Shown in pieces: positions 43,676 to 54,986 of a stretch of DNA of 64,000 nt (positions are counted from its first letter, which is position 1; each line of letters starts with the position of its first letter). The notes below the pieces were generated by a model that was given only the letters and a program-made list of their open reading frames with translations, ran no database searches and had not been told where the DNA came from. The DNA is from Centrapalus pauciflorus. Taxonomy: Eukaryota; Streptophyta; Magnoliopsida; Asterales; Asteraceae. A program made the translations under genes and the position numbers. Where the stretch lies: the NCBI GenBank assembly GCA_020465985.1, contig JAANYP010000163.1, positions 956,958-1,020,957 of the forward strand. Reading direction: 5' to 3'.

Positions 43676-46600
43676 GAGATAACTACCGGTCCAAACAACA
43701 AGTGGTTCGTCGACAGTGGTTGCTCCAGGCACATGACGGGGGAAAGAAGTCTTCTCACAGACTTCAAGGGGGTAATAGGGGATTCGTATCATTCGCGGGT
43801 AACAAGGGTGGAAATATCACTGGAACTGGAGAAGTCACTAATGGGACGATTACTTTGGATCAAGTTTATCACGTTGATAAACTGGTTCATAATCTCATTA
43901 GTGTCTCTCAAATCTGTGATAAGAAGAACTCAGTGTTATTTACTGACACTGAGGCGTTAGTGCTAAAGCCTGGATTCAAGATACCTGAAGATTGGATATT
44001 GATGCGGGCGCCAAGGAAGATTGACTTGTACATGCTCGACATGAACAAGCCAGATACTTCGATGGGTCCGGTCTGCTTACTATCAAAAGCTTCAGAGACG
44101 GAGTCCGTACTGTGGCACAGACGCATGGCTCACCTGCACCTGCGGAAGATGAATTACATTACGAAGCATGGACTGGTGCAGGGTGTGCCCATGAAAAGTT
44201 TTCAGTTCGAGGATAAGTGTCTACCTTGCATGAAGGGCAAACAACACAAGAAGACACACAAGTCCAAGAAGCAGAATTCCATAGCCTCAACATTCGATCT
44301 GTTGCACATGGACCTTTTCGGCCCAATCAACAAAAGGAGTATTGGAGGTAGTTGGTACTGCTTAGTTATCACCGACGATTACTCACGTTTTTCTTGGGTT
44401 TTCTTTTTAGGTACGAAGGACGAGACGGCTGCAAGGCTCATCGGGTTCTTGGACCAAGTGGAGAACTCATACGGAACTAGGGTTAAATGTATTCGTAGTG
44501 ATAATGGAACTGAATTCAAAAACACTGTAATTGGTGTATATTGCCTATCAAAGGGCATAGTGCATCAATTCAGTGCACCATATGAACCTCAACAGAATGG
44601 GGTGGCCGAACGTAAAAATAGAACTTTGATTGAGGCTGCAAGGACTATGCTTTCGGATTCAAAGCTTCCTACCATGTTTTGGGGGGAGGCAGTGAATACC
44701 GCGTGCCACATTTTAAACCGAGTCCTTACAGTCAAATCATTGAACAAAACATGCTATGAAATTTTGAATAAACGGCCACCTAACTTAACTGGATTCGAAC
44801 CGTTTGGAGTACCATGCACACTTTTAAGAACAAAACATCAACCGAAGTTTGGTGAAAAGGCTGACGAAGGATACTTCCTAGGTTATGTGCCAAACTCACC
44901 AAACAAACGGGTGTTTAACAAAACAACTGGTACTGTGGAGATTGTGTATAATATTGAAGTCACAAGTTATACACATGAACCCCAAACTGGTCCGGAATGG
45001 ATATTTGACTATGATAAGTTATTTGAGTCATTTAACATTCCTCTGGATGATAATGCAGGTACAATCGAGAAGGACTTGGCGACGTTGCATCTGAACGACG
45101 ATGGCCAAATCTTTCCAAGGACCACGTTCGAATCTACTTCCGAGCCTACTGCGACTGTAGATGGGTCTCCAGAAGTTGCTGATCAAGAGGCACCTACCAC
45201 TGAGAATCAGACTCAAGCATCGAGTTCCAACTCTGAGGAAAATGTCCGTGAGGAGGAAAATGTAGAAGCTGAGCCTGTTCCCCCATTAGGTGAAATAGGA
45301 TCCAACTTAGGAGATAATCTAAGGGTTGATGAAATAGAGACCTCTAGGATTAACAAGAACCATCCAATAGATAGCATCATAGGAAATCCTAACGAGGGTG
45401 TGAAGACTCGGAGTAGTGTAAATAACAACACTGTGTTGTTGTCGATGATAAACGACTCCGAGGCATATCACACATGTCTATATTCGTGTTTCATATCGCA
45501 AGTAGAGCCCAAAAATGTGCAAATGGCACTTAAGGACAACTCCTGGGTTGAAGCGATGCAGGAAGAACTTTCACAATTTAGGAAACTAGAAGTGTGGGAG
45601 TTAGTTCCGTTACCTCGAGGGGAGATTGCAATAGGAACCAAATGGGTTTTTAAGTGCAAAAGAGACGATCGGGGTATAGTCACGCGCAACAAGGCGAGAT
45701 TAGTTGTAAAGGGTTTCAACCAAGAGGAGGGAATCGATTACAACGAAGTTTTTGCACCAGTAGCAAGGCTAGAAGCCATTAGGTTGTTTCTAGCGTTTGC
45801 CTCCTTCAAAGGCTTTAAGGTATATCAACTAGACGTTAAGAGTGCTTTCCTGTATGGGAAAGTGAAGGAGTTGGTGTATGTAGAACAACCGCCCGGATTT
45901 ACAGATCCTAAATATCCTGATAGAGTATATCGCTTAGATAAGGCTCTTTACGGATTACATCAGGCACCTAGGGCGTGGTATGAGACTTTATCCAACCATC
46001 TTTTAGAAAACGGTTTTGAAAGGGGTAGGATAGATAGTACTCTATTTGTGAAGAGGAAGGGTGAACACTTTATCTTGGTACAAGTGTACGTCGATGATAT
46101 CATTTTTGGATCATCAGACGAACAGATGTGCAAAGATTTCAAAAAGGTGATGAAGTCTAAGTTCGAGATGAGTGCTATGGGGGAGTTGAATTTCTTTTTA
46201 GGGTTACAAGTTGACCAAAAGAAGGAAGGGATGTTTATCCATCAAACTAAGTATGTCTATGACATATTAGAACGGTTTGGGATGGAGGGAACTAAGTTGA
46301 CTGCCCACTTCAGCACGCCGATTCAAGTGAATCACAATCTCGGGCCGGGTACTGAAAGTGATACCAATGTGGATCCGACTTTATATCGGGCCATGATTGG
46401 GTCACTTATGTATTTAACCGCTTCAAGACCTGACATAATGTTTGCTGTTTGTATTTGTGCTAGGTTTCAAGCGAATCCGAAGGAGATGCACATGAAAGCT
46501 GTGAAGCGGATTCTACGATACCTCAAGTCGAAACCGAAGCTGGGACTTTGGTATCACGCGGAGGGAGATCTAGAGTTGGAAGCATTCACGGATTCTGACT

Positions 46601-47043
46601 ACGGAAGATGCAGCTTGACGCGCAAATCTACAACTGGAGGTTGTCAGTTCCTAGGAGGGAGATTGGTATCCTGGCAATGCAAGAAACAAACATCGGTAGC
46701 CATTTCAACGTGCGAGGACGAGTATGTTGCTGCTGGTAGTTGCTGCTCACAGGTTCTGTGAATACAACAACAACTGCGGGATTACGGTTTGGCTTACACT
46801 CAAACTCCTATTAGGATAGACAATCAATCTACAATTGCTATAACTAATAATCCAGTTAAACACAGTAAAACAAAGCACATAGACATAAGGCATCATTTTA
46901 TTCGTGATTGTGCTGAAAAGAACTTAATCAAACTGGTAAAGGTGGCAACAGAAGATAATAATGCAGATTTATTTACCAAAGCGTTTGATAAGTCACGGTT
47001 TGAGTATTTAATTCAACTGAATGGAATGCACAACCCAGAGTAA
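43676..47043 (+). pseudogene. E1 Pol: protease, integrase, RT, RNase H
   Basis: Protease WFVDSGCSRHMTG (Asp codon 43712-43714); a 1-bp deletion in a G run near 43771 shifts the frame to 43702-46761. Pre-integrase zinc domain VLWHRRMAHLHLRKMNYI ... CLPCMKGK; integrase Asp in HMDLFGP, Asp in RSDNGTEFK, Glu in NGVAERKNR. RT: GTKWVFKCKRDD, FAPVARLEAIRLFLAFA, ALYGLHQAPRAWYE, catalytic YVDDIIFGS (about 46085-46110). RNase H: TDSDYGRCSLTRKSTTGG, CEDEYVAA (A-to-D next to the catalytic Glu versus E2), then TGG-to-TGA at 46759-46761, continuing in frame to GMHNPE stop at 47043 with DNQSTI. Otherwise well preserved. Confidence 0.93.
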
Positions 47044-47620
47044 TTTGACCTTAGTAGTATTTTATTTCCTTTTATAGTAGTAGTATTTCTTTCTTTTTAT
47101 AGTAAGTCTGCTAATTTAGGAAAGTTTCTATTTTTAGTAAGTTTCTATTTTTAGTAGGTTAGTAGGTTATCATATTTTTATTGCTATTTCTTTATGAAAA
47201 ACAAAAGAAAAAAGAGAGAAAATCAGAAAAATACAAAAAAAGAGAATATCAGAAAATAAGTTAAGTCTTAGATACATAGGTTCAAAGTGACGAAAATTAG
47301 CACCGTCGTTACAGACTCTAAGTATTTAGGCTTTCACACATAATGCAACTAAATCCTAAGTGTTATACTTTATTTAGTTCGATGTGTTGGTAGGCATAAT
47401 ACATATAGGGAATCTCAAGGCTAATAAAATATTCTAGAAAAAGTCAAGCGTGTCACTAACCTAGATGTACGACCAATCGGTCTTAATTTTATGTACAAGA
47501 CATACAAACATTGAGTCTAAATGAGGTATGCGAACTTTCTGGGGATGTATGGCAACATCAAATACATCTGAAAATGGAAAGAATAGAAATATCATGTAAA
47601 ACTGAGAGTCTAAAACATGC
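47044..47620 (+). other. E1 post-pol noncoding DNA, part 1
   Basis: T-rich, then purine-rich (47205-47260), no coding signal. Nearly identical to E2 54239-54815. Contains AAAGTGACGAAAATTAGCACC-like and GTGTTGGTAGGCATAATACA blocks also recognisable in A2. Confidence 0.7.
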
Positions 47621-47621
47621 A

Positions 47622-47790
47622 ACTCTGTTGTACGTAAGTACAGACCTGTTGTCTCTGTTTAGATTCGGGTTAGCAGACATGTCGCTTTGTTGTACGTCAG
47701 TACAGACCTGTCACCGCTATATGCTAACTTTAAAAATAAACCTTAAGTCGAACTAAGACACTTTGTTGTATGAAAATACAGACCTGTGTC
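47622..47790 (+). repeat. Three-copy TTGTAC-N4-GTACAGACCTGT motif, E1
   Basis: Copies at about 47624-47650, 47682-47715 and 47758-47788. Core: TGTAC-N4-GTACA inverted repeat then GACCTGT; the middle copy is flanked by GTCGCTTTG and CACCGC. The third copy has lost its stem (TGTATGAAAATACA, still an inverted repeat). Confidence 0.85.
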
Positions 47791-48520
47791 CGATGTTTGT
47801 CTTTTAAAGAAAGTTTGCAAATACCAACAAGTTAGAATTTTTGTCTGTGTGCCTTGATCATAAAAGTATGTCTATGTCTGAGTCACGTAAGATAATTTCC
47901 TGATAAATAAAAAGGCCAAGGGATATTCCGAAATGTAGAATGTTTAACAGGGTAAAATACCAACAATCGGCTAAATGGGTGTGTCACGACAAACAATCAA
48001 AGGAATTCAAAAAATTCCTAAGTGTGAAAATTTTAAGTACTGAAAGTTAGTATCGGACATCGCTATCTGATTGAACCTTTCTTAGACTATACTCATCAAA
48101 AATATGTTGTTAAGTATTTAGCTTAGATTGTAAATTTTTTTCTTAAGTCTAGATTAAATTTTTGGTCAAAATTTTATTTTACTTTATTTTATTTTATTTT
48201 ATTTTTACCTTAGTTTATTTTATTTTATTTTAGTTTAGTTTAATTTTTACTTAGGTAAAAGGTCAAAAGTTACTGAGGGTGCATTCAAAGTTGAATAAAA
48301 TAAACATTGCGTGAAATATCTGTTGCTTAGGGTAAAAGAGTTGGCATAGTTTATCTGGTTACACCATACCGTAGAAAAAAGTTGGAAAAGTTGAACTTAT
48401 TTCAAAATTTTCGAAATTTTTCTAAGTGTTGGAGGTTTCGAATCTAAGACAGACTCGAATAAGGAGTACTTCGAATCTGTCAGTAGATTCGAATCTATGC
48501 TTAGACTCGAGGGTTGGTGG
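47791..48520 (+). other. E1 post-pol noncoding DNA, part 2
   Basis: Includes a conserved CTTGATCATAAAAGTATGTC block, a (TTTTA)n stretch (48170-48245) and, from 48425, clusters of TTCGAATCT leading to the internal TATA box. No ORF of substance. Confidence 0.7.
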
Positions 48521-48528
48521 TATAAATA
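48521..48528 (+). promoter_or_regulatory. Internal TATA box upstream of the E1 extra gene
   Basis: TATAAATA in GGTTGGTGGTATAAATAGG, 166 bp before a splice donor. E2 has TATATATA at the same place (55725-55732) within otherwise matching sequence. Candidate promoter for independent transcription of the post-pol gene. Confidence 0.55.
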
Positions 48529-48686
48529 GGTTAACAGTGAAGTCATTTAATACTTACTGTTGTCGAATCTATACTCTCGAATCTATATTGGCGATTTCGA
48601 ATCTGTTCTCGAGTCTACCGTTTTTCTCCTAAACGACATTTTGTCGACTTTGAAGACTTTGTGTTCGATTCTACAGACACTTGTAG

Positions 48687-49256
48687 GTATAATCAACCGG
48701 ATTGTACAAGATTGGTGTAGTTTTATACACAATTTTAGGCTAAAACATCAAATTTTGAAGTTTTATAGGTTGAAATAGGGTTTTTGCTAAATTACCAAGA
48801 TTGGACCTATAAAAGATCAAATTAAAGACATAAATCAATGATTAGAACCTACTTGAACTAATGTATGTGATTTAACAAGTTCAAAATGGTTAAAATCTTG
48901 GGTTTTTGTTGAAAAATCAACAGTCGGGGCTTCGAGTCTGTTCAACGACCTTCGAATCTGTTCATGGGTTTCTCGAATCTATCATTAGATTCGAGATGAC
49001 CATGATATTCGAATCTGTCCATTAGACTCGAAATGGGACTCTTCGAATCTGTCCATTACACTCGAATATGGACACTTCGAATCTGTTGCTTTCGAATCTG
49101 TACTTTATTTACTTTGTTTAATTTAAATTTTATTAAACTTGTGGAAATTTAATTGTGTTAGATTTTGTATTTAATCAAGTACAAAATTAAACAAATTTTG
49201 AATTTAAACAAGTTTATTGATTTTTAATGAGTCTAACAGTTTTATTTATTGTGCAG
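48687..49256 (+). other. Putative 5'UTR intron of the E1 extra gene
   Basis: Donor TTGTAG|GTATAATC and acceptor TTTTATTTATTGTGCAG|AT, 570 bp, AT-rich. The acceptor lies two bases before the ATG. E2 keeps both sites (55891-56422; CTAG|GTATAATC and TTTATTGTGCAG|AA). Conservation of both ends between copies, with length variation inside, supports a real intron. Confidence 0.6.
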
Positions 49257-49258
49257 AT

Positions 49259-50082
49259 ATGGCAGTTCGCGCTTTTGTCCCGAAGCATAATATGGTCCTT
49301 AATCCAGTTAATGATATCCCTGAGGCGCAGGGTTTTCGTGAAGTTTTAGACTTCCTAGCTGAGTCTAGGATTAGCTATGCTTTGTATCATAACATTCCAA
49401 TTGTAATTTCGTATGTACGCCAGTTTTACGATCATTTACAGGTGGACTGTACTGTCACCCCGACAGTTATCAGAACCAGAATCGCTGGCCAACCTCTAGT
49501 CTTCTCAGCAGATATGTTGCGCCAAGTGCTACAGTTGGGTTCACAGGAACAAGAAGACGGGCCTATAGACTTTCCATTGAGTATTAGGCAAGCCGCGTTT
49601 CTGAGAATGGGCTATAGTCTGGACGTTACGAAATCATCTTATATGAAAAGTGGATTGATAGGGCAGTGGCGATTTCTGGTCCACGTGTTCATGGTTTGTT
49701 TTGCGCCAAAGAAGGCTGGTTTTGATTACATCGTCTCAAAGATCCAATCAGGGGTGATTGCGATGGTGTATAATAGGAAGTTCAGCTTCTCGCAGTTGTT
49801 TTTCTCAGAATTCATCCATCAGATTACAGCTCCTGACAGAGAAAGATTCCTTCTGTATCCAAGATTTGTGATGATGTTGATAAGGCACTTCTTGCCAAAT
49901 TTGCCACAATCAGATGACACTTTGAGCGTCAATGTTATGGATAAACGCATATTTGCTGATTGTTCCTCACATCGAGGAAGGTTAGCGGTTCCGGTGGCGC
50001 GTCCATTATTTGGAGCAATTGTAGACAGGGAATTTCAAGCCCCAGGTGATGCCAACTGGGCAGGGGTAGTTGATATTCAACC

Positions 50083-50114
<32 letters not shown>

Positions 50115-52264
50115 CGCAACGCCAACAACTGCCGCGTGCTAGGCCGCGTGATCCACGACGCCAATAGCAACAACCTGCTAGTCAAATTCAGGCATCCAGG
50201 CCTTCAACAAGTGAACAACCACAGGCACAAGAAGCAGGGACTTCAGGTGCAGTCCCCGAATCTGAGCAGATTGCTCAGACCTTGGAGGAAATATGGTCTT
50301 CTGGTCCTAATGCAAATGAAGATGTGGCAGCAGCATTAGTGGGTGAGCTGCTTAGTCCGCCTGGAGATGAAGATGATATATTTCGTGATGTTGACGAATA
50401 CGAACCAGAAAGGGCAGATGACGCATTAATATCTTCAGAATCCGAATCAGATTCAGAGGAAGTTCCTGCAGCTGCAGTTCCTGAAGTTCAAATTGGAACT
50501 TATGGTTCGCGATTGATTGTCAATGAAGGTGGTTCGAGGAGGCGAGAGGCCAGGGAATCGGAGGAGTCAGATTTTGAAGAAGATGAGACTGCTCAGTTGG
50601 TGACAAGGCAACGGGCCAAACGTCACAGGTTTATGCAGGGGACTTCATCAGAGTCCGCTGCACAACCTCAGCCTCAAACCCAAACACAACCCCAAGTTAC
50701 AGCTCCACCATCACCGCCACCTCAGCAACATGAACCCTACATTCCCCAACCATTCAATCCTGCTCCCTTTCAGTCCATCCCTTCTACATCAGCAGCCTAT
50801 ATCGACAATCAACGAATCATGCAACTCAAGAGTCATGTCGACTTTCAGAACGTTCAAATCATAACTCTCACAAAAGCAGTCGGTGAACTCCAAGAGCATA
50901 ACTCTAATCTTGATAAGGAGAATGCAGAACTGAGAATGATTGTTGAAAGTGTTAGAGACGAAAACACGGAGATTAAATCGTTTGTTGCTGATCAATCGTC
51001 TGAAATCCGAGCAATGCGGTCCCTCCTAGAGCAACTTATTAAAAATCTACAAACTCAGGGGGAGACGAGTTGTAAAGATCAGGAAGTACAGCGAAAAGAT
51101 GATGATAATGAAGGCAATGATCCCGGTGCGAATAAAGAGATTGAGTCTGTAGATTTTCCTGCAGCTCAAGTTATACAAGTTCAGGGGGAGCCTAGTCAAG
51201 GCGAAGGAGAAAGGGGTGAAGCTAGTTCATCTAAACAGCCTTCAGACTTTGAGATCAGTGAGATGATTGAAGCACTCATGGATCTCGATGATGATCCACT
51301 GGATGGAGGTTTTGATTATGAAGATGAAGAGCTTGAAGAAGGAGAGTTTATTCCGGAAGAGATAGTAGATTGGCAACCTGAAGATGAAGTAGTAACTGAT
51401 GAGGATGATGAAGCTGACGAAATAGTTGTACAGCAGAATCCTATCACTGACACTTATATGATAGATGGAAATAGAATTGTCGATGTTGACATAGTGAATG
51501 CTGCCTTGAATCCTAAGTCATCGACTGAAGAACCAGCAAGAGAGCTAAGTAACGAAGAAAAAAGGAAGCTATGGTTCAGAGCCGAAGAGAAGGAGTTAGC
51601 AATTAGGAGATCAATGAACGTGCCTGGTACAGGGAAGCTATCTGAGCGAATCTTAAGTTGGTTCTTTGACAGAGATCTTCAACTTTTTATAATTAAAAGA
51701 AAAGACGGGCTTCAGTACATAAGGCGAACATTGAAAGCATTCAACACCCTTCCAAAGATTGAAATCACAGCGCTTGCATGGAAAGATCTGATAAATATTG
51801 GTGATGATCCTTATGCGAATGTAATTGAAAGAATAATAAGAAAGGAGGGGAGATCTAGGAAGTTTGAACGGTTGAGTCCAAGGGTCGGAAGAAGAGTCGA
51901 GGATAAGTCACGTATAGATCCTCTTACAGGCCAACCTTGGATGAGGATTCAGTACAAACCAGTGAAATGCCTGAGGAAGGTACCTCTGAAGAAAATGCCA
52001 CAGAATGTTTTGCGAAATCTACATTGGTGGTATGCTGATACAGAGACCGGGGAAGCAGTCATGGAAGATTTTGAAGAAAAGGTCATCCTTAGAGTCTATG
52101 ACCCGCTTCACCTGGTGAACCTATCTAAAGAAGACCTGCAGATTTTGTATAACTGTAAGATTTCCAGTGACGCACGTATGGATACTGAGGCTAGTAAGTA
52201 TGAAAATGTGGTCAAGGTTTGCGTCGAGAAAGGTCTGTATGCTGGTAGTGTTTTGAATCAATAA
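49259..52264 (+). pseudogene. E1 extra (post-pol) gene, one amber codon
   Basis: Start chosen at MAVRAFVPKHNMVLNP because a splice acceptor precedes it and E2 starts identically. About 1001 residues. Residues 1-275: an N-terminal globular domain (FLAESRISYALYHNIP, RQFYDHLQVDCTVTPT, GLIGQWRFLVHVFMVCFAP, FSFSQLFFSEFI). Residues 276-302: CAA/CAG-coded poly-Gln; TAG at codon 303 (50165-50167). Then acidic Ser-rich, Pro-rich, a coiled coil (513-600), an acidic stretch, and a conserved C-terminal domain (760-1001: EEKRKLWFRAEEKE, LSWFFDRDLQLFIIKRKDG, IIRKEGRSRKFERL, DPLTGQPWMR). No signal peptide or transmembrane segment is seen, so 'env-like' does not fit. Function unknown; nuclear or particle-associated scaffold is a guess. 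Confidence 0.85.
50082..50115 (+). repeat. CAA/CAG trinucleotide run in the E1 extra gene
   Basis: About eleven Gln codons in a row. E2 has an interrupted shorter version (57245-57290), so length varies between copies. Confidence 0.9.
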
Positions 52265-52304
52265 TAAACCATGTTCTTAAATCAAATGTGTGAATTATTA
52301 GAAG

Positions 52305-52323
52305 CTATCGTCAAGGGGGAGTC
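52305..52323 (+). other. Polypurine tract of E1
   Basis: TATCGTCAAGGGGGAGTC directly before the 3' LTR; plus-strand primer. Confidence 0.9.
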
Positions 52324-52961
52324 TGTTGGTACATCCCGTGTGACGATAGCAGTCTAAGTTGTCTTACATTGTGATTTAGCATATGTTTGTTATATGTATG
52401 ATTGATGATTATCAGTGTTTGTATGTTTGAACTTGATGTAACGTATTACAAGAAGTTCAAACATAAAGTTCAAAGATAAAATCAGTCATAAGGTAATATC
52501 ATAAGTTTCAAACACTTAGTTGTATATGTCAAAGGCTAGATTCGAATTGCATAAGAGGATACATTCGAATCTGTGATAGATTCGAATGAGACCTTAGATT
52601 CGAATATAGGATAGATTCGAGACTGTCATGTTGGACAGATTCGAATGGGCCTTGGGCCAGATTCGAGGTTGGCCCACAACAGACTCGAATCAGGGTCTAT
52701 AATTAGGGATAGACTCGAATAATTAGCAGACTTTTTGCAGAATTCGTGAGGAATTAAGCAAAGGGCGATCTCGAGTTTATCAGCTAGGTGAGTGCCGTTT
52801 CGGAGAGAATTAGTACGTAGGATCGTTCGTGTGTCGTTCGTTCAGCGTCTAATAGTCTCCGTGTTCCGTTGGTTGAGAGTTGTCCGTCTAACCGTCAACG
52901 AGGATTCCGCACTCGTTCACGGATCCGCGTCTAGATAGATCTTGCAGTGGTAGACCTTACA
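52324..52961 (+). repeat. 3' LTR of E1
   Basis: TGTTGGTACATCCCGTGTGACG to GTAGACCTTACA, 638 bp. Followed immediately by coding RT sequence of E2 (gctggaagcc...), so E1 once inserted into the RT gene of E2. Confidence 0.93.
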
Positions 52962-52967
52962 GCTGGA

Positions 52968-54238
52968 AGCCAATAGGTTGTTTCTAGCGTTTGCCTCCTT
53001 CAAAGGCTTTAAGGTATATCAACTAGATGTTAAGAGTGCTTTCCTGTATGGTAAAGTGAAGGAGTTGGTGTATGTAGAACAACCGCCCGGATTTACAGAT
53101 CCAAAATATCCTGATAGAGTATATCGCTTAGATAAGGCTCTTTATGGATTACATCAGGCACCTAGGGCGTGGTATGAGACTTTATCCAACCATCTTTTAG
53201 AAAATGGTTTTGAAAGGGGTAGGATAGATAGTACTCTGTTTGTGAAGAGGAAGGGTGATCACTTTATCTTGGTACAAGTGTACGTTGATGATATCATTTT
53301 TGGATCATCAGACGAACAGATGTGCAAAGATTTCGAGAAGGTGATGAAGTCTAAGTTCGAGATGAGTGCTTTGGGGGAGTTGAATTTCTTTTTGGGGTTA
53401 CAAGTTGACCAGAAGAAGGAAGGAATGTTTATCCATCAGACGAAGTATGTCTATGACATATTAGAGCGTTTCGGGATGGAAGGAACAAAGTTGACCACCC
53501 ACTTCAGCACGCCGATTCAAGTGAATCACAATCTCGGGCCGGGTACTGAAAGTGATACCGATGTGGATCCGACTTTTATATCGGGCCATGATTGGGTCAC
53601 TTATGTATTTAACTGCTTCAAGACCTGACATAATGTTTGCTGTGTGTATTTGTGCTAGGTTTCAAGCGAATCCGAAGGAGATGCATATGAAAGCTGTGAA
53701 GCGGATTCTACGATACCTCAAGTCGAAACCGAAGCTGGGACTTTGGTATCACGCGGAGGGAGATGTAGAGTTGGAGGCGTTCACGGATTCAGACTACGGA
53801 GGATGTAGCTTGACGCGCAAATCAACGACTGGAGGTTGTCAGTTCCTAGGAGGGAGATTGGTATCCTGGCAATGCAAGAAACAAACATCGGTAGCCGTGT
53901 CAACATGCGAGGCCGAGTATGTTGCTGCTGGTAGTTGCTGCTCACAGGTTCTATGGATACAACAACAATTGCGGGATTACGGTTTGGCTTACACTCAAAC
54001 TCCAATTAGGATAGACAATCAATCTACAATTGCAATAACTAATAATCCAGTTAAACACAACAAAACAAAGCACATAGACATAAGGCACCATTTTATTCGT
54101 GATTGTGCTGAAAAGAACTTAATCAAACTGGTAAAAGTGGCAACAGAAGATAATAATGCAGATTTATTTACCAAAGCGTTTGATAAGTCACGGTTTGAGT
54201 ATTTAATTCAACTGAATGGAATGCGCAACCCAGAGTAA
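52968..54238 (+). pseudogene. E2 RT (C-terminal part) and RNase H
   Basis: RT from SFKGFKVYQLDVKSAFLYG with catalytic YVDDIIFGS (about 53280-53305). A 1-bp insertion near 53575 shifts the frame to 53552-54238. RNase H is better kept than in E1: TDSDYGGCSLTRKS, CEAEYVAAGSC, Trp codon intact, DNQSTI, and the GMRNPE end. In a 200-base stretch it differs from E1 at four positions, all synonymous. Confidence 0.92.
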
Positions 54239-54815
54239 TTTGGCCTTAGTAGTAGTAATTTATTTTCTTTTAGAGTCTTAGTATTTCTTTCTTTACAGTA
54301 GTCTGCTAATTTAGGAAAGTTTCTATTTTTAGTAAGTTTCTAATTTTAGTAAGTTAGTAGGTTAGCTTATTTTACTGCTTTTTCTTATGAAAAACAAAAG
54401 AAAAAAGAGAGAAAATTACAAAAATACAAAAAAAAGAGAATATCAGAAAAAAGAGTTAGGTCTTAGATACATAGGTTCAAAGTGACGAAAATTAGCACCG
54501 TCGTTACAGACTATAAGTATTTAGGCTTTCACACATAATGCAACTAAATCCTAAGTGTTATACTTTATTTAGTTTGATGTGTTGGTAGGCATAATACATA
54601 TAGGGAATCTCAAGGCTAATAAAATATTCTAGAAAAAGTCAAGCGTGTCACTAACTTAGATATATGACCAATCGGTCTTAATTTTTATGTACAAGACATA
54701 CAAACATTGAGTCTAAATGAGGTATGCAAACTTTCTGGGGATGTATGGCAACATCAAATACATCTGAAAATGGAAAGAATAGAAATATCATGTAAAACTG
54801 AGAGTCGAAAACATG
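54239..54815 (+). other. E2 post-pol noncoding DNA, part 1
   Basis: Close copy of 47044-47620 with scattered substitutions and small indels. No coding signal. Confidence 0.7.
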
Positions 54816-54817
54816 CA

Positions 54818-54986
54818 ACTCTGTTGTACGTAAGTACAGACCTGTTGTCTCTGTTTAGATTCGGGTTAGCAGACATGTCGCTTTGTTTTACGTCAGTACA
54901 GACCTGTCACCGCTATCTGCTAACTTTAAAAATAAACCTTAAGTCGAACTAAGACACTTTGTTGTATGAGAATATAGATCTGTGTC
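54818..54986 (+). repeat. Three-copy TTGTAC-N4-GTACAGACCTGT motif, E2
   Basis: Copies near 54820-54846, 54878-54911 and 54954-54984, matching E1 in order and spacing. The middle copy has TTTTACGTCAGTACA, one stem base changed. Confidence 0.85.

Larger units (their letters stand above)
39423..52961 (+). mobile_element. Copia E1 (Sirevirus-like), nearly complete, with extra gene
   Basis: Order: 5' LTR, Met-tRNA primer site, leader, gag, pol, a ~2.2 kb noncoding region with motif repeats, a ~1000-residue extra gene, polypurine tract and 3' LTR; 13.5 kb in all. Coding lesions are few: two 1-bp deletions (near 42621 and 43771), two nonsense codons (46759, 50165). The LTRs differ from each other more than expected for one insertion because the 5' LTR is recombinant. 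Flanks show no target duplication (aggaa left, gctgg right). Confidence 0.92.

Noticed and set aside
49259..52264. Envelope glycoprotein interpretation of the post-pol ORF
   Set aside because: No signal peptide, transmembrane helix or cysteine-rich ectodomain is visible; the protein is acidic, Gln-rich and coiled-coil.
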